A DNA stretch of 64,000 nucleotides from 21-14-0-10-47-8 sp966211455 (GCA_966211455.1 CBIHNI010000009.1:62001-126000), one strand, 5' to 3'. Shown: positions 8,315 to 17,102, counted from the first letter of the stretch. The notes: generated from the letters alone by a model not told the origin. A program made the numbers and translations.

Positions 8315-9285
8315 TTTTCCATTTTCTTTGCGATCCCTTCCAGAATCGGCTTCAGAAAATCGGCCGCCAGTCGGTGACCCGTCTCGTTGAAGTGCACGGG
8401 ATCCGCAAAGAGATCCACTTTGTTTTCGGCAAAGCGCCGTTTGAAAAAATCGCTCATCGAGTAAAAGACGATTCCTTTTTGCTGTAAGAGCTCGGGCAGT
8501 TTCCGGTCCAGAAACTCGGCTTCGAGATTTTCGTAAACCACCTGCCGAGGCGGCACGATCACGACCGCAAAGTTGCCACCCGTCTCGGCTTTGAATTCTT
8601 GCATTCTTTGGGCAAATTTTTCGAGAGCGGCGGATTCGGGAGAATGATTTGATTTATCGCTGTACCAAACATCGACCTCGTTGTCTTTGGCGTAATCGCG
8701 GTACCTTTTTTGCGGAATCGTTTTGATGATCCAGTTTAAAATTCCGGAGCCCTGGCGGTGCATAAACCACCGGCTATTGATGTTCTCATCGATGATTCGC
8801 TGCTCATTCTCGGTTAAGAAATCATTGACGCAGAAAAAATAAAGAACGTACTCGGGCTTTAAGAGATTCTTGAATTTGAGATAGTTCTTAAAGCTCGCAT
8901 CGAAGTCGTAGCCCAAGACTCCGAAATTGTGGACTCGGATTTTGCCGGATAAGGCCGGCTGCGACTGCACCAAAGAAACCAGGTTCTGTCCGCGCGGCAC
9001 CTGTTGGGCCATCAAAACCGAATCACCGACAAATTGGATATTCAGAAACCTGCTTTGGATCGTTTCGTCCAAATTGATGTCAACATCATTGTAGCCCAGA
9101 TTGTTCAGCGGGTTTTTAACATCTGTCCCCAAAATTCCCCGCGGGATGCCTTTGAAAGGAACGATTTCGTCGAGTGTGAAAAATGCATTTTTCTGATCGT
9201 AGCGAAACAGTGCGTAATCGACCGCGATCAGCACAAGCAGACACCAAATTGAAATTTTCAAAAATGGCAGAATCTTTTTTTTCAT
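8311..9285 (-). CDS. membrane-anchored SGNH/GDSL-type hydrolase or acyltransferase
   Basis: A 324-aa protein with one N-terminal membrane anchor (MKKKILPFLKISIWCLLVLI) and an SGNH fold outside. Block I is FVGDSVLMAQ (nucleophile Ser), block III is FFCVNDF, and block V is DPVHFNETGH with the Asp-His pair. Start at 9285 is chosen because it places the anchor at the N-terminus and has a GGAA upstream; longer in-frame starts give an unlikely hydrophilic leader. First gene of the minus-strand set 9285-4834. SGNH proteins beside MBOAT proteins (DltD, AlgJ/AlgX, PatB) commonly complete acyl transfer in the periplasm, so a transfer role is more likely than simple hydrolysis. Confidence 0.8.
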   Translation of the reverse strand: MKKKILPFLKISIWCLLVLIAVDYALFRYDQKNAFFTLDEIVPFKGIPRGILGTDVKNPLNNLGYNDVDINLDETIQSRFLNIQFVGDSVLMAQQVPRGQNLVSLVQSQPALSGKIRVHNFGVLGYDFDASFKNYLKFKNLLKPEYVLYFFCVNDFLTENEQRIIDENINSRWFMHRQGSGILNWIIKTIPQKRYRDYAKDNEVDVWYSDKSNHSPESAALEKFAQRMQEFKAETGGNFAVVIVPPRQVVYENLEAEFLDRKLPELLQQKGIVFYSMSDFFKRRFAENKVDLFADPVHFNETGHRLAADFLKPILEGIAKKMEK

Positions 9286-9475
9286 ATTTCCATTCGGAAG
9301 AAGAAAAGCTGTTTCTGCATTCATTGTCTGGCGAGCGGAACTGATTATCAAGCACAGAGACCTTCGATTCGTCTCAACAGCGAACGTCTCAGAGCAAGAC
9401 ACGGAATGCATTGGGGTCCAGGCTTTTGTCGTGAAACCCTGTATTAAAATATATTAATATTGTGAACCTATTGTC

Positions 9476-9504
9476 TTTACATTCGCGTAAATGGTTAATA
9501 AAAT
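9476..9504 (+). promoter_or_regulatory. putative sigma70-type promoter
   Basis: TTTACA at 9476-9481 and TAAAAT at 9499-9504 are separated by 17 bases in a very AT-rich stretch, about 46 bases before the start codon at 9551. It would drive the three-gene set 9551-12698. The match is by eye only. Confidence 0.45.
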
Positions 9505-9550
9505 TAATGTTAATCAATTTACTTCAAAATAAATGGACAGGGGTTTGACT

Positions 9551-10540
9551 ATGAACAGAATTCTCAAAGGTTTGTTTTGTGGGGTCATCTTGCTGACTTC
9601 GGCCGTTTCTTTGGCGGAAGAAAAACCAGTTAAAATTCGTTGGGTACTTGCACATGAACCAGCTCGAGTTTTCCGCAGAGCCGCTCAGCATTTTGCTGAT
9701 ACCGTTGCGCAAAAATCGGGAAATCGCGTTCAAGTCGAAATTCTGGAAGCCAATTCGATCAATAAGAACTCGGTGATCACTCCGGCGGGCGCATTCAAAA
9801 TGTTGCAAGCTGGTGAATTGGAAATGAGCCAGACCTATACGACCTCTTTGGGTCAGTACAATAAAGACATGTGGGTTGTGGATCTTCCCTTCTTGTTCCG
9901 CAATCACGAGCATGCCGCGAAAGTATTGGACGGTCAGATTGGACAACGAATCGTTGCCGGTCTTGAAACCAGCGGCGTCAAAGGTCTTGGCTTCACCTAC
10001 TCGGGTGGTTACCGCGTGATCCCTTCGAAATCAGCGCCACTGACAAAAGTGGATGACTTCAAAGGTAAAAAAATCCGCGTCACCAAAGACAGCCCCATCG
10101 CGGCTTCTTATATGAAAGAACTGGGTGCGGTGCCAATGCAAGTGGACGCAGAAAATTTCAAAGGAAAATTGGATGCCTTTGAAACGACTTATGCCCGCTT
10201 GGATTCTGTGAAAAATAACGATGCCAAGTTCATCAATGAAACCGAGCACAGCTTGTTCCTGACGACCATCATCATCAACAAAAAGTTCTTCGAATCATTG
10301 CCGGCGGACCTGCAAAAAATCGTCTCTGAATCGGCAAAAGAAACAGCCGCTTTAGAACGCGCAGATTCAATCAAAGACAACTTGGAAAACAAAGAGAAGT
10401 ACAAAGCTCAGGGCATCCAAATCGTGGACATGCCAGCGGACCAAGTTGAAAAAATGAAGCAAAAAGCTTCGGGCGTTTACAAGCAGTATGAAGGCTTCTT
10501 CGCTCCGGGCTTGGTTGCCGATATTCAAAATACAAAATAG
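9551..10540 (+). CDS. TRAP-type periplasmic solute-binding protein (DctP family)
   Basis: A 329-aa secreted protein: signal peptide MNRILKGLFCGVILLTSAVSLA, then the DctP fold. Family landmarks are the early KIRWVLAHEP strand, the GAFKMLQAGELEMSQTY region, the DLPFLFRNHEHA segment and the PSKSAPLTKVDDFKGKKIRV strand that in this family leads to the substrate-carboxylate arginine. Start at 9551 is preferred over 9533 because it gives a standard signal peptide after a GGGG site. No DctQ/DctM membrane subunits are in the window, so it is either an orphan that uses a remote transporter or a sensor-type binding protein. The next gene starts 6 bases after its stop. Confidence 0.85.
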   Translation: MNRILKGLFCGVILLTSAVSLAEEKPVKIRWVLAHEPARVFRRAAQHFADTVAQKSGNRVQVEILEANSINKNSVITPAGAFKMLQAGELEMSQTYTTSLGQYNKDMWVVDLPFLFRNHEHAAKVLDGQIGQRIVAGLETSGVKGLGFTYSGGYRVIPSKSAPLTKVDDFKGKKIRVTKDSPIAASYMKELGAVPMQVDAENFKGKLDAFETTYARLDSVKNNDAKFINETEHSLFLTTIIINKKFFESLPADLQKIVSESAKETAALERADSIKDNLENKEKYKAQGIQIVDMPADQVEKMKQKASGVYKQYEGFFAPGLVADIQNTK

Positions 10541-10546
10541 TTCCTT

Positions 10547-11311
10547 GTGAAACGCATTGGCTTACTGGCACTTTTTTCGATTCTTTTTGGCTGTGCTGGT
10601 AAGCCTTCGATGCAAAATGCCTCTCTGACTTCCCACCCGAATCCCATTCGCATTTTAATTCTTGGAAATGACTGGCTGACGGAACCCCGCCATGCCGAAG
10701 AGTTTGCCGCTCATCTGCAAAATCGACTGAATTCCTTAAATGCTTCACGCCAGTACCGCATCGATATCAACCCCAACTATTTAAAACAGATTTCAGATTA
10801 TACCGCTTTCTTAAAGCAGCAGGACTTAAGCCTCTATGACTCGGCCCTGTTTCTCATGCAAACCGACACGCGCATTCTGAAAACTTATTCTCAGAAGCAT
10901 CCTGAGATCTGCGAGACGAAGACGGCCGGAAAAAGCCGCGCCACCAAGACTGACACCGTTCTTGCGCCGTTCTTCTCTGAATTTCAAGAGCTCACTGGAT
11001 ATCTGAAATCGAAAAATCGAAAATTGATCGTGCTTGGGACCAATCCGCAGTTCCATCCCGAATTTCTGTCTCGCAGCTTTCCAAGTTGCAAACAAATCCG
11101 CCCATGGCTGCAGAACCAAAAGATCACCTGGGACGGCGTCATCGAACACGCCGGCTGGCAGGACGCCGACCTTTCGATCACCGGCGCTTTTTTGAACGCT
11201 TTTTTAAGCTCTTACAAACGATCCAAAGATGAAGCCAGCTTTCATCAAAACTTCAAGCAAGATCTAACCGAAGCCGTGATACCTTGGATTTTGGCGGCAA
11301 AAATCCAGTGA
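10547..11311 (+). CDS. lipoprotein of unknown function
   Basis: Starts with GTG, 6 bases after the TRAP binding protein stop, and has a lipoprotein signal (LFSILFGC, Cys16). The 254-aa mature part begins with a beta-strand/turn IRILILGNDW and later has KLIVLGTNPQFH and a helical end. That order could fit an SGNH-like or Rossmann-like alpha/beta fold, but no Ser-His catalytic set can be assigned with confidence. It ends 7 bases before the AMP-ligase gene, so the three genes very likely form one operon. Function not recognised. Confidence 0.6.
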   Translation: MKRIGLLALFSILFGCAGKPSMQNASLTSHPNPIRILILGNDWLTEPRHAEEFAAHLQNRLNSLNASRQYRIDINPNYLKQISDYTAFLKQQDLSLYDSALFLMQTDTRILKTYSQKHPEICETKTAGKSRATKTDTVLAPFFSEFQELTGYLKSKNRKLIVLGTNPQFHPEFLSRSFPSCKQIRPWLQNQKITWDGVIEHAGWQDADLSITGAFLNAFLSSYKRSKDEASFHQNFKQDLTEAVIPWILAAKIQ

Positions 11312-11318
11312 GAGTCCA

Positions 11319-12698
11319 ATGAGACAGTTTGATCAACAGATTCAGGGATCCATCTTCGATACTCGCCATCAATTGCGAATGCATCCCCAACAAGTCAAAA
11401 GCAGCGTCGATCAGAGCGCCGCTCTTTTTTCAAAAGCCGGGATCGGCCCCGGGCATCTGGTCTCTTTGGTGAACGACAATTCAATTTTCTTTCTTTTTCG
11501 TCTCTGGGCGCTTTGGAAAATCGGCGCCACCGTTTTTCCGATCGCTTTGCATGCGGATCCCAAGCTTTACCAAAAGCATGTCGAAAAATATTCTCCGCAT
11601 TTTCTGATCGACGAAAAAGGAGAGGTGAACGGCTTTCAAAGAGACTGGCATTGGCAAACGCCAGAGACCATTTTGATTCTGGAAAGTTCGGGCACGTCCG
11701 GATTTCAGAAAGGAATCTGCTTTAACGAAGACCATCTTTCTTTTCGCATTCAAACCATCGTCTCGCAGTTTCAGTCACACATGCAGCAAAGCCTTTGCTT
11801 CCTGCCGCTGACCTTTGGCCACGGCCTGATTGCCAACAGCTTGTCGCCGCTGGCGGCTGGCGGCAACCTGATCCTGAGTCGAAAATTTGATATTCCCTTT
11901 TGCCTGGGTTTCGAATCCACGCTGCTTTCACACCAGGTGACTTATTTCAGCTCGGTCCCCGCCTTCTGGAACATGCTGGCGGCCAGCGGGGTCGAAATCA
12001 AAAACAATTCTTTGAGCCCGCAAATTCACTGCGCTTCAGAAATTTTGCATGCCAGTACTTTTACGGACATGCGAAAGCGTTTTCCCAATTCCGACTTTAT
12101 TTACCATTATGGCCTGACCGAATGTGCAAGCTGGGTTACCAGCCGCCTGCATCCGGCCGGTGAGAACGATTTTCTTCCGGGACAAGTGGGAAAAGGCATG
12201 GGGGTCGAGATTCAGATTCAAAATCCTGAAAAAGGAAAAGGAGAAATTTTACTGCGCTCTCGGTCCATCCCCGAAAGCTATCTGATTGGGCCGAATCAAT
12301 TTCGCAAGATTCAAACCGAATCCGGCTGGCTGGCAACCGGGGATATTGGCGAGATGCAAGACACCGAGCTTTGCATCTATGGGCGCGCTTCCTTTTTTAT
12401 CAATCGCGGTGGCGAGAAGATTTCGCCATTTGAAATTGAAGATCTTGTGATGGCCCTGCCGGACGTGCAGCTCTGCGCCGCCGTGGCCAAGCCCCACCGC
12501 ATCCTGGGCGAGGTCCCTGTTCTTTTCATTCAACAGCAGGGAAATCAGACCGAAGAATTCTATCTGCAATTTTTAAATCGAAGTTTGCCCAAAACAAAAG
12601 TGCCCGCCGAGATTCATCTCATCGAAAAAATGCCTCTCAGTTCAAATGGGAAAGTCGACCGCAAACAGCTGATGGCTGCGATCGGCTCTAAGCGATAA
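11319..12698 (+). CDS. AMP-forming acyl/aryl synthetase (ANL superfamily)
   Basis: A 459-aa adenylating enzyme. Motifs in order: P-loop SSGTSGFQKG at residues 123-132, YHYGLTECA, WLATGDIG, then GRASFFINRGGEKISPFEIE and near the end NGKVDRK with the adenylation lysine. It is 50-100 aa shorter than typical acyl-CoA synthetases, mostly in the N-terminal part, a size seen for ligases that load small acids onto CoA or a carrier protein. Last gene of the set with the TRAP binding protein and a lipoprotein. It could activate a carboxylic acid for the ACP 5 kb away, but that is inference. Its end overlaps the convergent gene by 11 bases. Confidence 0.85.
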   Translation: MRQFDQQIQGSIFDTRHQLRMHPQQVKSSVDQSAALFSKAGIGPGHLVSLVNDNSIFFLFRLWALWKIGATVFPIALHADPKLYQKHVEKYSPHFLIDEKGEVNGFQRDWHWQTPETILILESSGTSGFQKGICFNEDHLSFRIQTIVSQFQSHMQQSLCFLPLTFGHGLIANSLSPLAAGGNLILSRKFDIPFCLGFESTLLSHQVTYFSSVPAFWNMLAASGVEIKNNSLSPQIHCASEILHASTFTDMRKRFPNSDFIYHYGLTECASWVTSRLHPAGENDFLPGQVGKGMGVEIQIQNPEKGKGEILLRSRSIPESYLIGPNQFRKIQTESGWLATGDIGEMQDTELCIYGRASFFINRGGEKISPFEIEDLVMALPDVQLCAAVAKPHRILGEVPVLFIQQQGNQTEEFYLQFLNRSLPKTKVPAEIHLIEKMPLSSNGKVDRKQLMAAIGSKR

Positions 12699-13083
12699 CT
12701 TGGATATCGTACAGATCGCAGCTTTCGGCCTGCAGGCCGCGGCGCTTTGCCGCGATCTCACTGAAGAAATCATATTTGGCTGCCAGATCCCGAAAAACAT
12801 AGCGCGCTTCGAAGGTGTTTCCGAACACGGATTTTTCGTAGCTTAAAAGACGGCCGCTGGAAGCGTATTGGTCTTTAAGGGTGCTGAAATCGTCGGGGGA
12901 AACCCGAGAGTTCAAATAGTCGCGGAAACGGTCCATATCAAAGCTTTGACCATTCTTTTGGGTGAATCGCGTGATGAAGGTGTAACCCGGCTCTGGCAGC
13001 CGTCCGAGAATGGGGACCATAGGAGACACCATAGCGCCTAACAACAGCACCCGGATGTGCTCTAAAAACTGCCTTCGTCGCAT
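12688..13083 (-). CDS. small protein with Tat-like signal
   Basis: A 131-aa protein beginning MRRRQFLEHIRVLLLGAM, with consecutive arginines followed by a hydrophobic stretch, so a Tat-type export signal is possible. The remainder has a GYTFITRFTQ strand and a helical C-terminal part, with a single Cys near the end (ESCDLYD). Small proteins of this shape are sometimes annotated as accessory subunits of oxidoreductases, but no such partner is adjacent. It is convergent with the AMP-ligase gene, overlapping by 11 bases. Function unknown. Confidence 0.55.
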   Translation of the reverse strand: MRRRQFLEHIRVLLLGAMVSPMVPILGRLPEPGYTFITRFTQKNGQSFDMDRFRDYLNSRVSPDDFSTLKDQYASSGRLLSYEKSVFGNTFEARYVFRDLAAKYDFFSEIAAKRRGLQAESCDLYDIQVIA

Positions 13084-13289
13084 GGTTCCCCCAAGTTTAA
13101 TTTTTTCATTAAATTACATTTGATCGCAAGCAAAATGCTAAACAGTTTCAATCTGACCGTCGCATTTTGAGACGGCAGATGGCCTTTGTGACACAAGGAT
13201 TTGCTTTGATCCTCGTGCCTGAGAATGCCAGAATAATCTCCATACCGGACGCGCCGCGATGTTTTCGATTGCAAAGGGATCTCTTCCTT

Positions 13290-13868
13290 ATGACTCGGCT
13301 AGAATGCGAAATTAAATTTCTCAACAGCGCTTATCTCAGCGAGCTCTGGGCCGCCAGGGATCTTGAAAGCTTCCTCGCCTTTTGTCCGAAAGAGATGGCT
13401 TCCCAAGTGGAAAACCAAATCGAAGACGAGTACCGGCATTCGGCTCAGATCAAGCGTTCAATCTTGAACGCGGGCTTTCCGGTTGAAGAAGATCTGACAT
13501 TGAGCATGCAAAAAAATCTTCACTTTCGTTTCGGCATCGTCCCCGAGAAAAGCTATCTGCAAGACCACGCTTTGCTTGTCGGATTTCATGAGCTGATGGA
13601 GCGAAGGGCGGTTTGGAATTACCGCACGGCTTTACGCACCGGAATGGACAAGCAATTTCATTCCTTGCTGAAACAGATCTTACAAGACGAAAAATCTCAT
13701 ATCGACGGATTTTCCGCCAACTGGGCGCACCCGACATTGCAGCTTTGGAAAAATCAAGAGTACGAATTTTTCAGAACGCGTTTGCCCCGCGCGTACGGGC
13801 TTGGCGACCACGTCCACAATACCAATTTCTGGGATCATTATTTTAAAAGGTCTCTGGATATACCATGA
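13290..13868 (+). CDS. ferritin-like di-iron protein
   Basis: A 192-aa all-helical protein with the ligand pattern of carboxylate-bridged di-iron proteins: Glu47-x-x-His50 (DEYRH), Glu101/Glu104 in FHELMERR and Glu134-x-x-His137 (DEKSH). Start at 13290 is chosen because AAAGGGA lies about 10 bases upstream; the longer in-frame version from 13167 adds an unlikely leader. It opens a run of seven overlapping or nearly touching genes (to 18009); its stop overlaps the next start in ATGA. Relatives include ferritin-like oxygenases and amine or alkane-modifying enzymes. With a lyase and oxygenase-like proteins nearby, an oxidative tailoring role fits better than iron storage. Confidence 0.7.
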   Translation: MTRLECEIKFLNSAYLSELWAARDLESFLAFCPKEMASQVENQIEDEYRHSAQIKRSILNAGFPVEEDLTLSMQKNLHFRFGIVPEKSYLQDHALLVGFHELMERRAVWNYRTALRTGMDKQFHSLLKQILQDEKSHIDGFSANWAHPTLQLWKNQEYEFFRTRLPRAYGLGDHVHNTNFWDHYFKRSLDIP

Positions 13869-14662
13869 TTCTTTACTCGAATGGCTCCTCGTCAACTTAT
13901 GGCTTTGATCTGATCAAGCCCAAGGACTCGAGCCAGTCTGCCGAAAGCTATCGCTTAAGCCGCACCTACACGGCGGCCATCGAAAAGGATTTGGGCTTTG
14001 ACCGCTCGATCAACGCTGGTGAAGCCGGATCGCCCAATTCGTCGATCTTAAGACGCAGCATTCGGGATCTTTCGGCTTTGCTCAAGCAGTATCGAGCGCA
14101 AGACATCTTTGCTTTGATTGCTTGGGCCCCGGCCACGCCGACCGAAGTTTACCTTTCCAAATACAAGCGCCATTTCAATATTATTTTTCCCGAAGCGCAT
14201 ATTGCGGGGGTTCGCAAAGATAAAGAAACACAAAAAATCAAATATCTTTTGGACGAGGTGAAGATCCATCACCAATTTCTGGAAAGCCACGTGATGGATT
14301 TTCATTCTTGCGTGGAAAGTTTTGTTTTTTCCGCCCTGCTCTTGAAAAACTTTCTGGATCAACAAGGCATCCGTCATCGCTTTTTCCACACGGCCCCCGT
14401 GATCTCTTGCAAGATTCACGAAGACGGCAGCCTGCAGACCGCGGAACGCGGCGACTTGGATCAAAACAAGGCCCAGGTCAAGCAATGGCTCGAAAACTCG
14501 AATCTCCTATTCAAGACCGATAGCTGGATTCACTTTAACACGGACTCGCTGCTTGAGCATTGCATGATCAAGCTCAAGGTTCCCTTGGGCCGCACTGGGC
14601 ATATTCTCGAAGAAGGCCACGCGGCTTGGGCCACTTATCTCAAAGAATACATCAAACTATGA
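13865..14662 (+). CDS. SGNH-like hydrolase-fold protein
   Basis: A 265-aa soluble protein without signal peptide. It begins with a strand and glycine/serine turn MILYSNGSSSTYG that resembles SGNH block I, has a GEAGSPNSSILRR segment in the place of block II and a C-terminal GHILEEGHAAWATYL similar to block V with its histidine. The nucleophile in block I could be one of several serines. It overlaps the di-iron gene before it and the next gene after it by 4 bases each. Cytosolic SGNH-like proteins in biosynthetic clusters are sometimes esterases; the substrate is unknown. Confidence 0.55.
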   Translation: MILYSNGSSSTYGFDLIKPKDSSQSAESYRLSRTYTAAIEKDLGFDRSINAGEAGSPNSSILRRSIRDLSALLKQYRAQDIFALIAWAPATPTEVYLSKYKRHFNIIFPEAHIAGVRKDKETQKIKYLLDEVKIHHQFLESHVMDFHSCVESFVFSALLLKNFLDQQGIRHRFFHTAPVISCKIHEDGSLQTAERGDLDQNKAQVKQWLENSNLLFKTDSWIHFNTDSLLEHCMIKLKVPLGRTGHILEEGHAAWATYLKEYIKL

Positions 14663-15300
14663 TTCAGCTCTTCGATCTCTGTCATGATGACTCTTCCGAA
14701 GGCCGCCGGTTGTTTGCCGAAGCGCTGAAAGAAATCGAAAGTTCCGATTTCAAACTGAAAGCCAATTATTCCAATATCGATCTTCATGACTATCACTCGT
14801 TCACCGTGGTTTCGTCCGAAGGCGAGCTTCTTTGTTTTTCGGGTTTGCAAAAGCGCAGCCTGCCGCCGGGTTTTGGACGTATGGCGACGCGCATGTATCT
14901 GGGCCAAAATTTTCGCGAAGACTCGCTCAAAATCTTGAATCAAAGACACGGAGATGGCGATAAACGTCTCAGTTACCCTGGCTCCCTGATCATGATTCCG
15001 CATCAGCTGAAGATCGCTCGCGCCCTGCAGCTGGCCGGTGTTTTTATCTCGCGCGAGTATCCGCAGAAAGTGAAAACTTTTATCGAGCATATGAATCTGC
15101 ACAACGGTTTTCAAGCCCCCGAGGACCGCCTGACGGCCCTGGAGGGAATTTACAATGTTTGCGAAAATCATGCGGATTCGATCGGCTGCTGGCAAAGAAT
15201 TGCGGTTTTGTTTTTAGATCCCGCTTGGAACGCCGAGAAAATCGATCAGATTCTGCCAAAAATTTCATTAAATGATTGGCAAATGAAATTTAGAAAATAG
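14659..15300 (+). CDS. protein of unknown function in the oxygenase operon
   Basis: A 213-aa soluble protein. The start at 14659 lies in the ATGA overlap with the preceding stop. The sequence has alternating strands and helices, with SFTVVSSEGELLCFSGLQKR and a GRMATRMYLG segment that superficially resembles the core of GNAT-type acetyltransferases, but a convincing acetyl-CoA binding loop is not visible. No membrane segment. Placed between the SGNH-like and CitE-like genes, it is probably part of the same pathway. Confidence 0.55.
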   Translation: MIQLFDLCHDDSSEGRRLFAEALKEIESSDFKLKANYSNIDLHDYHSFTVVSSEGELLCFSGLQKRSLPPGFGRMATRMYLGQNFREDSLKILNQRHGDGDKRLSYPGSLIMIPHQLKIARALQLAGVFISREYPQKVKTFIEHMNLHNGFQAPEDRLTALEGIYNVCENHADSIGCWQRIAVLFLDPAWNAEKIDQILPKISLNDWQMKFRK

Positions 15301-15314
15301 ACTGAAAGCTATTG

Positions 15315-16166
15315 ATGGATCATCCGATGAATAGCCTTCTCAATATTCCGCTGGCGCAGCCAAAGATTCTGACTTCGAAATATTATTTCAAATGGGCGCA
15401 AGCCGCCGATGCTGTCATTTTGGATCTTGAAGACTCTTTGGGTGAAAAAGCCAAGACCTGGGCTTGCGGCAATATCGCGACGGCCGCAGAACGCTTTCAA
15501 AAGGCCAATTCCACGATTTGTTTCCGGGTGGAAAGTTCGGCCCCGCATTTCGCAAAACAGATCGATGCGATCAATCGGCTGAAAACGCCCGTGACCGTCA
15601 TTCTTCCCAAAGTGCAAACGGCGGATCAGGTTCGCAGTTTTCGCCAAAAGCTGGCGTCTCAGCATCAGGTGGCTTTGGTGGTTGAATCGCCAAAGGCTTT
15701 CTTACAGCTGGAAAAAATTTTGAACACCACCGCCCTTCGTTTCGTGATTTTTGGCATTATGGATTATTCGGCCCATTTGGGCATTGCCGCCAGCGCCGTT
15801 TTTTTCCGGCCTATCGCGGCCCAGGTGGTCAATCTGTGTGCGGCCTTTGACGTTCCGGTTTTTGGCTATGCGGCTGACTTTACGCAATTGACCGGAGATC
15901 AGTGGCAAAGAAAATATCTGGCCAATTTGCGCCTTTCCAAGCGCCTGGGATTTCATGGGGCTTTTGCGGTTCACGCCAAACAGGTGCCTTTGATTCATTC
16001 CGTTTTCGGAGTGTCGGGAGACCAAGCGAAAAAAATGAAAGACTTTGTGAGGAACTATGATCTCGAAAATCCCATCTCGGTTTCGCAGGGAAAAATGATC
16101 GGCCCCCCGATTCGCAAGAACATCGAAACGCGACTGAAAAAGTATCGGACGCGCGATGGTGTTTAA
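15315..16166 (+). CDS. CitE-like HpcH/HpaI-family aldolase or lyase
   Basis: A 283-aa TIM-barrel protein of the citrate lyase beta-subunit / HpcH-HpaI family. Signature pieces are AVILDLEDSLGEKAK (substrate-binding Asp-Glu), the VESPKAFLQLEKI strand, FGIMDYSAHLG and the GFHGAFAVHAKQV motif near the C-terminus. These enzymes make or break carbon bonds in acyl-CoA substrates such as malyl-CoA, using Mg2+. No CitF or CitD partner is near, so it is a stand-alone CitE-like enzyme. Start at 15315 (ATG) is preferred; 15327 is also possible. It overlaps the next gene by 11 bases. Confidence 0.75.
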   Translation: MDHPMNSLLNIPLAQPKILTSKYYFKWAQAADAVILDLEDSLGEKAKTWACGNIATAAERFQKANSTICFRVESSAPHFAKQIDAINRLKTPVTVILPKVQTADQVRSFRQKLASQHQVALVVESPKAFLQLEKILNTTALRFVIFGIMDYSAHLGIAASAVFFRPIAAQVVNLCAAFDVPVFGYAADFTQLTGDQWQRKYLANLRLSKRLGFHGAFAVHAKQVPLIHSVFGVSGDQAKKMKDFVRNYDLENPISVSQGKMIGPPIRKNIETRLKKYRTRDGV

Positions 16167-16677
16167 ACAGCTCCCGTTTCGACTTTCAGATGCAGCCCAA
16201 AAAGAAGCCTTGCAAGGAATCGAGCAAAGCATGGGCTTAGAGGAAGTCGTTTACGATTATTATTCCCAAAACTACAAATCTCAAGACGGTAAAATGTCTT
16301 GGAACACTTATGACAAAAGCGGACTGTCCATTTTGGCCAATTCGGTTTCGCTTTTCCCACGCTGCCGACAAGAGATCGCCGACTATCTTTCGTCCAAAGG
16401 TCTTTCTCTTCAAGATCGACAGATCAATCTGTGGCGCACGCAGGGTCCGGTTCCTAAGCATATTGACCTCAGACGGTCTTCGACCATGAATTACTATCTG
16501 AAAAATTCGAGCGCATTTCTGCACGTGGCTTCAGAAAAAATTCAGATTCAAGATCAGGCTTGTTATTTGATCGACGTCAAACAAGAGCATTTCGTCGAGG
16601 TCCCGCATTCACTGCAAAGGTATTTCTTCTCGATTTCTTTCGATTTGCCTTTTCACCAATTGGTCTCCATTTTATGA
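16156..16677 (+). CDS. Fe(II)/2-oxoglutarate oxygenase-like protein 1
   Basis: A 173-aa protein with a double-stranded beta-helix pattern. Possible metal ligands are His102 and Asp104 (PKHIDLRR) and His151 (EVPHSLQR), with Arg155 placed where 2-oxoglutarate would be held. It resembles small aspartyl/asparaginyl hydroxylase-like proteins but is short. It overlaps the CitE-like gene and, by ATGA, the next gene. Two further proteins of similar plan lie at 18014-18580 and 18644-19168. The call rests on the HxD...H arrangement only; an inactive cupin is possible. Confidence 0.5.
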   Translation: MVFKQLPFRLSDAAQKEALQGIEQSMGLEEVVYDYYSQNYKSQDGKMSWNTYDKSGLSILANSVSLFPRCRQEIADYLSSKGLSLQDRQINLWRTQGPVPKHIDLRRSSTMNYYLKNSSAFLHVASEKIQIQDQACYLIDVKQEHFVEVPHSLQRYFFSISFDLPFHQLVSIL

Positions 16678-17102
16678 AAATGTCGGACCGCCTGAAAATT
16701 GGCTTCGTTTTATTTCTGATTTGCGGCCAATTGATCGCAATCTACGCCGATAAAGATATTTATCCTTTCGTCCGCTACAGGATGTTCTCGACGGCCTCTG
16801 GCCCGAGCAAGGCTACCTACGCCTACAACAAAGTTTCTTTTTATAAAAAAGACGGAACGATGTTTGACGAATTTCAGTTGCATGGGAAAAATCCTTTCAC
16901 GCCCTACAATGTTCGCAGCATGGAAGCGCTTTTGGGACGAAAAACGGAAATGGAAACCGAACTTGTCGGCGAACGCGTGACGCAAGTCCTGCGCAAGCGC
17001 CATTCGGGTCTCGTCAAAATGCAAATCACGCAGAAGGTGTGTCTGTGTGGTCGCGAGGGCTTGCGCTGCGAGGATCTAAAGGTCTACTCGTATGGCATTT
17101 AG
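16674..17102 (+). CDS. small membrane-anchored protein, likely HTTM partner
   Basis: A 142-aa protein with one N-terminal membrane helix (IGFVLFLICGQLIAIY) followed by a DIYPFVRYRMFS segment and a mostly beta extracytoplasmic domain. Three cysteines cluster in CLCGREGLRC near the C-terminus. Start at 16674 sits in the ATGA overlap with the preceding stop; the longer in-frame version from 16560 lies inside that gene. Proteins with a YPFxxYRMFS-like stretch are, as I recall, often found next to HTTM-domain proteins, and here the HTTM gene overlaps by 11 bases. A joint membrane complex is likely. Confidence 0.6.
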   Translation: MKMSDRLKIGFVLFLICGQLIAIYADKDIYPFVRYRMFSTASGPSKATYAYNKVSFYKKDGTMFDEFQLHGKNPFTPYNVRSMEALLGRKTEMETELVGERVTQVLRKRHSGLVKMQITQKVCLCGREGLRCEDLKVYSYGI

